NCBI RefSeq assembly: GCF_004006535.1 | Contig: NZ_RLIH01000004.1 | Coordinates: forward strand, 1-64,000 | DNA from: Anaerosphaera multitolerans | GTDB taxonomy: Bacteria > Bacillota > Clostridia > Tissierellales > Peptoniphilaceae | Direction: 5' to 3' | Length of the DNA: 64,000 nt | Shown: piece after piece, positions 61,461 through 64,000 of the stretch | Position numbering within the stretch: position 1 is the first letter of the stretch | Layout: each line of letters opens with the position of its first letter | Made by a program: the position numbers and the translations under genes | Notes under the pieces: model-generated | What the model saw: the letters and a program-made list of their open reading frames with translations, nothing else | What the model was told of the DNA's origin: nothing | Database searches by the model: none

Positions 61461-62456
61461 ATGAAAGTTTTAGCAGTGGAATCATCCTGTGATGAGACTT
61501 CGGTGGCTGTAATAGAGGATGGAAGAAAAGTGCTTTCAAACGTAATTTCATCCCAAATAGATACACATAAAAAGTACGGAGGAGTAGTGCCTGAAATTGC
61601 TTCAAGACAACATGTGGAATCCATGAACAGCGTACTGGAGGAGGCAATTACACAGGCCGGCATAGATAAAGAAGAAATAGACTTAGTAGTTGCTACAAAG
61701 GGGCCGGGATTAATTGGAGCCTTACTTGTGGGGATAAGTGCGGCAAAAGCTTTCGCCTATGCCATAGACAGACCTTTTGTGGGAGTAAATCATATCTATG
61801 GTCATGTATGTGCCAATTATATAAGCAACAGTGATTTAGAGCCGCCCTTTATAGGCTTAATAGTTTCCGGAGGTCATACCTACCTAATAAAAGTTAGAGA
61901 TTATGTGGACTTTGAATTAGTTGGAAGAACTAGAGACGATGCGGCGGGAGAGGCCTTTGATAAAGTTGCAAGAGCTATGGGAATAGGATATCCCGGAGGA
62001 CCTATAATAGATAAGCTTGCCAAAAAGGGAGAGGACAACTTAGGCTTTCCAAGAGTTATGTTGGAAGAGGGAAGTTATGATTTCTCTTTTAGCGGCTTAA
62101 AAACAGCAGTGATTAACTATTTACACAACAAAGAACAAAAAGGGGAAGAAGTGGTAGAGGAAGATGTGGCAGCTTCTTTTCAAAAAGCGGTTACAGATGT
62201 ATTAATTGAAAAAGCTGTAAAGCTTGCTAAAGAAGAAGGCATGGATAAAATAGTACTTGCGGGAGGCGTTGCAGCTAATGAAGGGCTGCGTAGAGATTTA
62301 GAGAAAAGGGCTAAAGAAGAAAATTTAAAAGTCTACTACCCTGAAAAAATTCTCTGTACCGATAACGCAGCTATGATTGCATCGGCGGGATACTATTTAT
62401 ATAAAAGCGGTAATATAGATGAGGACAATAGAGCCAATCCGAATTTGGGACTGTAA
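61461..62456 (+). CDS. tsaD: tRNA threonylcarbamoyltransferase TsaD
   Basis: 331 residues. VESSCDETSVAVIEDG at the N-terminus, metal-binding NHIYGHVCAN (HxxxH), and LIVSGGHTYL. Transfers the threonylcarbamoyl group to A37 of ANN-decoding tRNAs. GAGGTGAG precedes the ATG, three bases after rimI. Confidence 0.95.
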   Translation: MKVLAVESSCDETSVAVIEDGRKVLSNVISSQIDTHKKYGGVVPEIASRQHVESMNSVLEEAITQAGIDKEEIDLVVATKGPGLIGALLVGISAAKAFAYAIDRPFVGVNHIYGHVCANYISNSDLEPPFIGLIVSGGHTYLIKVRDYVDFELVGRTRDDAAGEAFDKVARAMGIGYPGGPIIDKLAKKGEDNLGFPRVMLEEGSYDFSFSGLKTAVINYLHNKEQKGEEVVEEDVAASFQKAVTDVLIEKAVKLAKEEGMDKIVLAGGVAANEGLRRDLEKRAKEENLKVYYPEKILCTDNAAMIASAGYYLYKSGNIDEDNRANPNLGL

Positions 62457-62469
62457 AGTCCCTTTTTTA
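62447..62469 (+). terminator. Terminator of the t6A operon
   Basis: GGGACT pairs with AGTCCC around GTAA, followed by TTTTTT; overlaps the tsaD stop. Confidence 0.85.
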
Positions 62470-62525
62470 TTTATTAATTTGAAAAGGGATGTTATAATTT
62501 TATTATAAAAGTATTAGGAGGGCTT

Positions 62526-62975
62526 ATGAAATTAGGTTTTGGAAGTGACCATGCAGGTTATGAACTTAAGGAAGTTTTGTTTAAGTACTTAGAGGAAAAG
62601 GGATATGAATGTGTGGACTATGGAACGTATAATTTGGACAGAGTGGACTATCCCGACTACGGTAAGATTGTGGGAGAAAAAGTAGCAAGCGGCGAAGTGG
62701 ACAAGGGAGTGCTGGTATGTGGAACGGGAATTGGAATCTCTCTTGCCGCAAATAAAGTTAAAGGTGTAAGGGCGGCAGTATGTTCAGAGCCATATTCTGC
62801 AAAGATGACAGTTAAACACAACAATGCCAATATAATTGCAATGGGTTCAAGAGTTGTGGGAGAGGACCTTGCAAAAATGATAGTGGATATGTTTTTAGAG
62901 GCAGAATTTGAAGGCGGTCGCCATGGAATGAGAGTGGATAAAATTTCACAAATTGAAGAAGAGTATTTTAAATAA
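62526..62975 (+). CDS. rpiB: Ribose 5-phosphate isomerase B
   Basis: 149 residues of the RpiB/LacAB family: GFGSDHAGYELKE, VDYPDYG, GVLVCGTGIGISLAANKVKG (catalytic Cys) and HNNANIIAMGSRVVG. AGGAGGGC precedes the ATG. Monocistronic. Confidence 0.93.
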   Translation: MKLGFGSDHAGYELKEVLFKYLEEKGYECVDYGTYNLDRVDYPDYGKIVGEKVASGEVDKGVLVCGTGIGISLAANKVKGVRAAVCSEPYSAKMTVKHNNANIIAMGSRVVGEDLAKMIVDMFLEAEFEGGRHGMRVDKISQIEEEYFK

Positions 62976-62978
62976 AAG

Positions 62979-63002
62979 TGCAGCTTAGCTGCATTTTTTA
63001 AT
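62979..63002 (+). terminator. Terminator of rpiB
   Basis: TGCAGC pairs with GCTGCA around TTA, followed by TTTTTT. Confidence 0.8.
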
Positions 63003-63046
63003 GCACAGAATAATAATAAAATTAAAAATAAACAACTTTTTATCCT

Positions 63047-63075
63047 TTGTCATTTACTTTTCAATATTGTATACT
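63047..63075 (+). promoter_or_regulatory. Promoter of the terminal secreted-protein gene
   Basis: TTGTCA (63047-63052), 17-base spacer, TATACT (63070-63075), 31 bases before the ATG. Confidence 0.65.
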
Positions 63076-63105
63076 ATAACCTAGTATGAAAAAAAGGAGT
63101 TGTTT

Positions 63106-64000
63106 ATGAAAAATAAATGTAAAAGTGTTTTATTATTTTTATTTTTTACTTTAGCGCTAGTAAGGCCTGTTTATGCAGAGGGTGCCTTTGAGCTTTCGCC
63201 TATTAATGGAGAGAAAAATTTACTGAAAAACTACGTTGACGGATATTCCATTGAAGTTCCAAAGGCGTCAAAGGTAGTATGTGATGGTAATTATTATAAA
63301 ACTGAAATCAGTTATGGAAACACCTCATTTAAGATTTTTATAGAGGATCCAAGTGGTAAAAATTTCAATTATGCAGATTATGAGTACTATAGTTTAAAGG
63401 GTTTAAGGGACAACCAGGGAGAATATGAAGTTCTCTATGACGGTATTCAGCCAACAGCTATAGGTAATTTTCGTGCTTATCAATTTAACAGACAAAAATT
63501 AAGTGCAGTGGAGAATGATAAGAATCATTATTTAATTTTGATAAGGAATATGGGAAATAACAAATTTGCCACTTTTATGATTAAGTCCTCAAACTCTATA
63601 AATAAAGAAGAAGTGGTGTCAATGGTGGAGACATTTAAGATGGACGTTAAGACAAAGGAAGTTCCCGTAGTTCCTGTAAAACAAAGTATACTTATGGATT
63701 CGGCAGGACAGGTCCAATCGGGAAGAGTTTTAAGTGAAGATACTTCTAAGCTTTATTATAATGACTTTTTAAGTGCGGGTAGTACGAAGTGGGGAATTTT
63801 TGTTCAGGACTTTTGGAGAAATACAACGATGAGCGACATTGAGGGAAAGATTGACCACAAGTTTAAATATGCGCTTTTATACCACAGCTTTAGCTTTAAC
63901 AATGAACAGATAAGAGAGGCCATTAAGTATTGTAAAACTTGGAATAAAACCTTGGAGTTTACTTTCCAAACTGATATAGTAGACGGTAAAAATCAAATAT
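63106..64000 (+). CDS. Secreted protein, possibly glycosidase-like (partial, runs off the window)
   Basis: Open for at least 298 codons to the window end. ATG after AAAGGAG. Signal peptide: CKSVLLFLFFTLALVRPVYA then EGAFELSP. Residues about 40-180 look like a beta-rich domain. From about residue 220 the text WGIFVQDFWRNTTMSDIEGK, then FKYALLYHSFSFNN and KTWNKTLEFTFQ recalls the start of a GH26-like TIM barrel (each strand carrying candidate substrates contacts), but this is a weak resemblance. The C-terminus is outside the window. Confidence 0.6.
   Translation, partial: MKNKCKSVLLFLFFTLALVRPVYAEGAFELSPINGEKNLLKNYVDGYSIEVPKASKVVCDGNYYKTEISYGNTSFKIFIEDPSGKNFNYADYEYYSLKGLRDNQGEYEVLYDGIQPTAIGNFRAYQFNRQKLSAVENDKNHYLILIRNMGNNKFATFMIKSSNSINKEEVVSMVETFKMDVKTKEVPVVPVKQSILMDSAGQVQSGRVLSEDTSKLYYNDFLSAGSTKWGIFVQDFWRNTTMSDIEGKIDHKFKYALLYHSFSFNNEQIREAIKYCKTWNKTLEFTFQTDIVDGKNQI

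Overview
The window is AT-rich and looks like one stretch of chromosome from an anaerobic, low-GC, Gram-positive bacterium. The best guess is a Tissierellia/Peptoniphilaceae-type coccus (Peptoniphilus/Anaerococcus/Finegoldia neighbourhood); no rRNA or other species marker is present, so the genus is inferred. Support comes from strong AGGAGG ribosome binding sites, frequent TTG/GTG starts, Gram-positive-type LexA boxes (GAAC-N4-GTTC), a SAM-I riboswitch, an SLH-type surface protein, GTP-dependent PEP carboxykinase, a pyruvate formate-lyase locus and lipoproteins with Gram-positive lipoboxes. No rRNA, CRISPR array, transposase, plasmid origin or intact prophage was seen. The only RNA gene seen is tRNA-Lys(CTT).

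Layout. 1-8 kb: D-Ala-D-Ala carboxypeptidase, flavin- and DJ-1-type stress proteins, an esterase-like lipoprotein, then a MEMO-AMMECR1 fusion + radical SAM + RelQ + lipoprotein run, and a ZIP metal transporter. 8-17 kb: DsrE-like protein, CopB copper ATPase, a DUF975-CmpB membrane fusion, YyaL, pyruvate oxidase and pirin. 17-21 kb: dhaL-dhaK-lsrF-VOC operon with a SorC-type regulator whose start codon is not obvious. 21-24.5 kb: pyruvate formate-lyase in which the glycyl-radical domain is a separate 80-residue gene, followed by the activase. 24.7-30.4 kb: two paralogous YcdB-domain secreted proteins around a TetR-led operon of three very small genes. 30.5-37.2 kb: an ABC-F protein with one degenerate ATP site, an SOS-controlled DinB polymerase, HdeD-like, EFR1 and FMN-reductase genes, then a weakly constrained zone (broken acetyltransferase, three tiny membrane ORFs) ending at tRNA-Lys. 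37.2-43.8 kb: GntR regulator, tandem 27-bp repeats, aspartate kinase, SAM riboswitch with metNIQ, glycerol kinase. 43.8-48.5 kb: a sigma-54 promoter driving an enhancer-binding regulator, glutaminase and an AGCS symporter. 49-55.2 kb: HtrA protease, SLH surface protein, and a LexA-boxed sigma-factor gene with DUF1659/DUF2922 satellites. 55.5-64 kb: a ureohydrolase, PEP carboxykinase, xanthine phosphoribosyltransferase, nitroreductase, the tsaE-tsaB-rimI-tsaD t6A cluster, rpiB and a secreted protein cut by the window end.

How it fits together. The metabolic genes centre on pyruvate/triose handling (pyruvate oxidase, pyruvate formate-lyase, Dha kinase, glycerol kinase, PEP carboxykinase) and amino-acid scavenging (glutaminase with symporter, methionine ABC importer, aspartate kinase). 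Two loci carry LexA boxes (dinB and the sigma-factor gene). The most interesting items are the split pyruvate formate-lyase, the LexA-controlled sigma cassette, the LsrF/Dha-kinase operon, the TetR microprotein operon between the YcdB paralogues, and the ABC-F protein with one coherently lost composite ATP site. All functional calls were made by reading motifs; no database search was possible.
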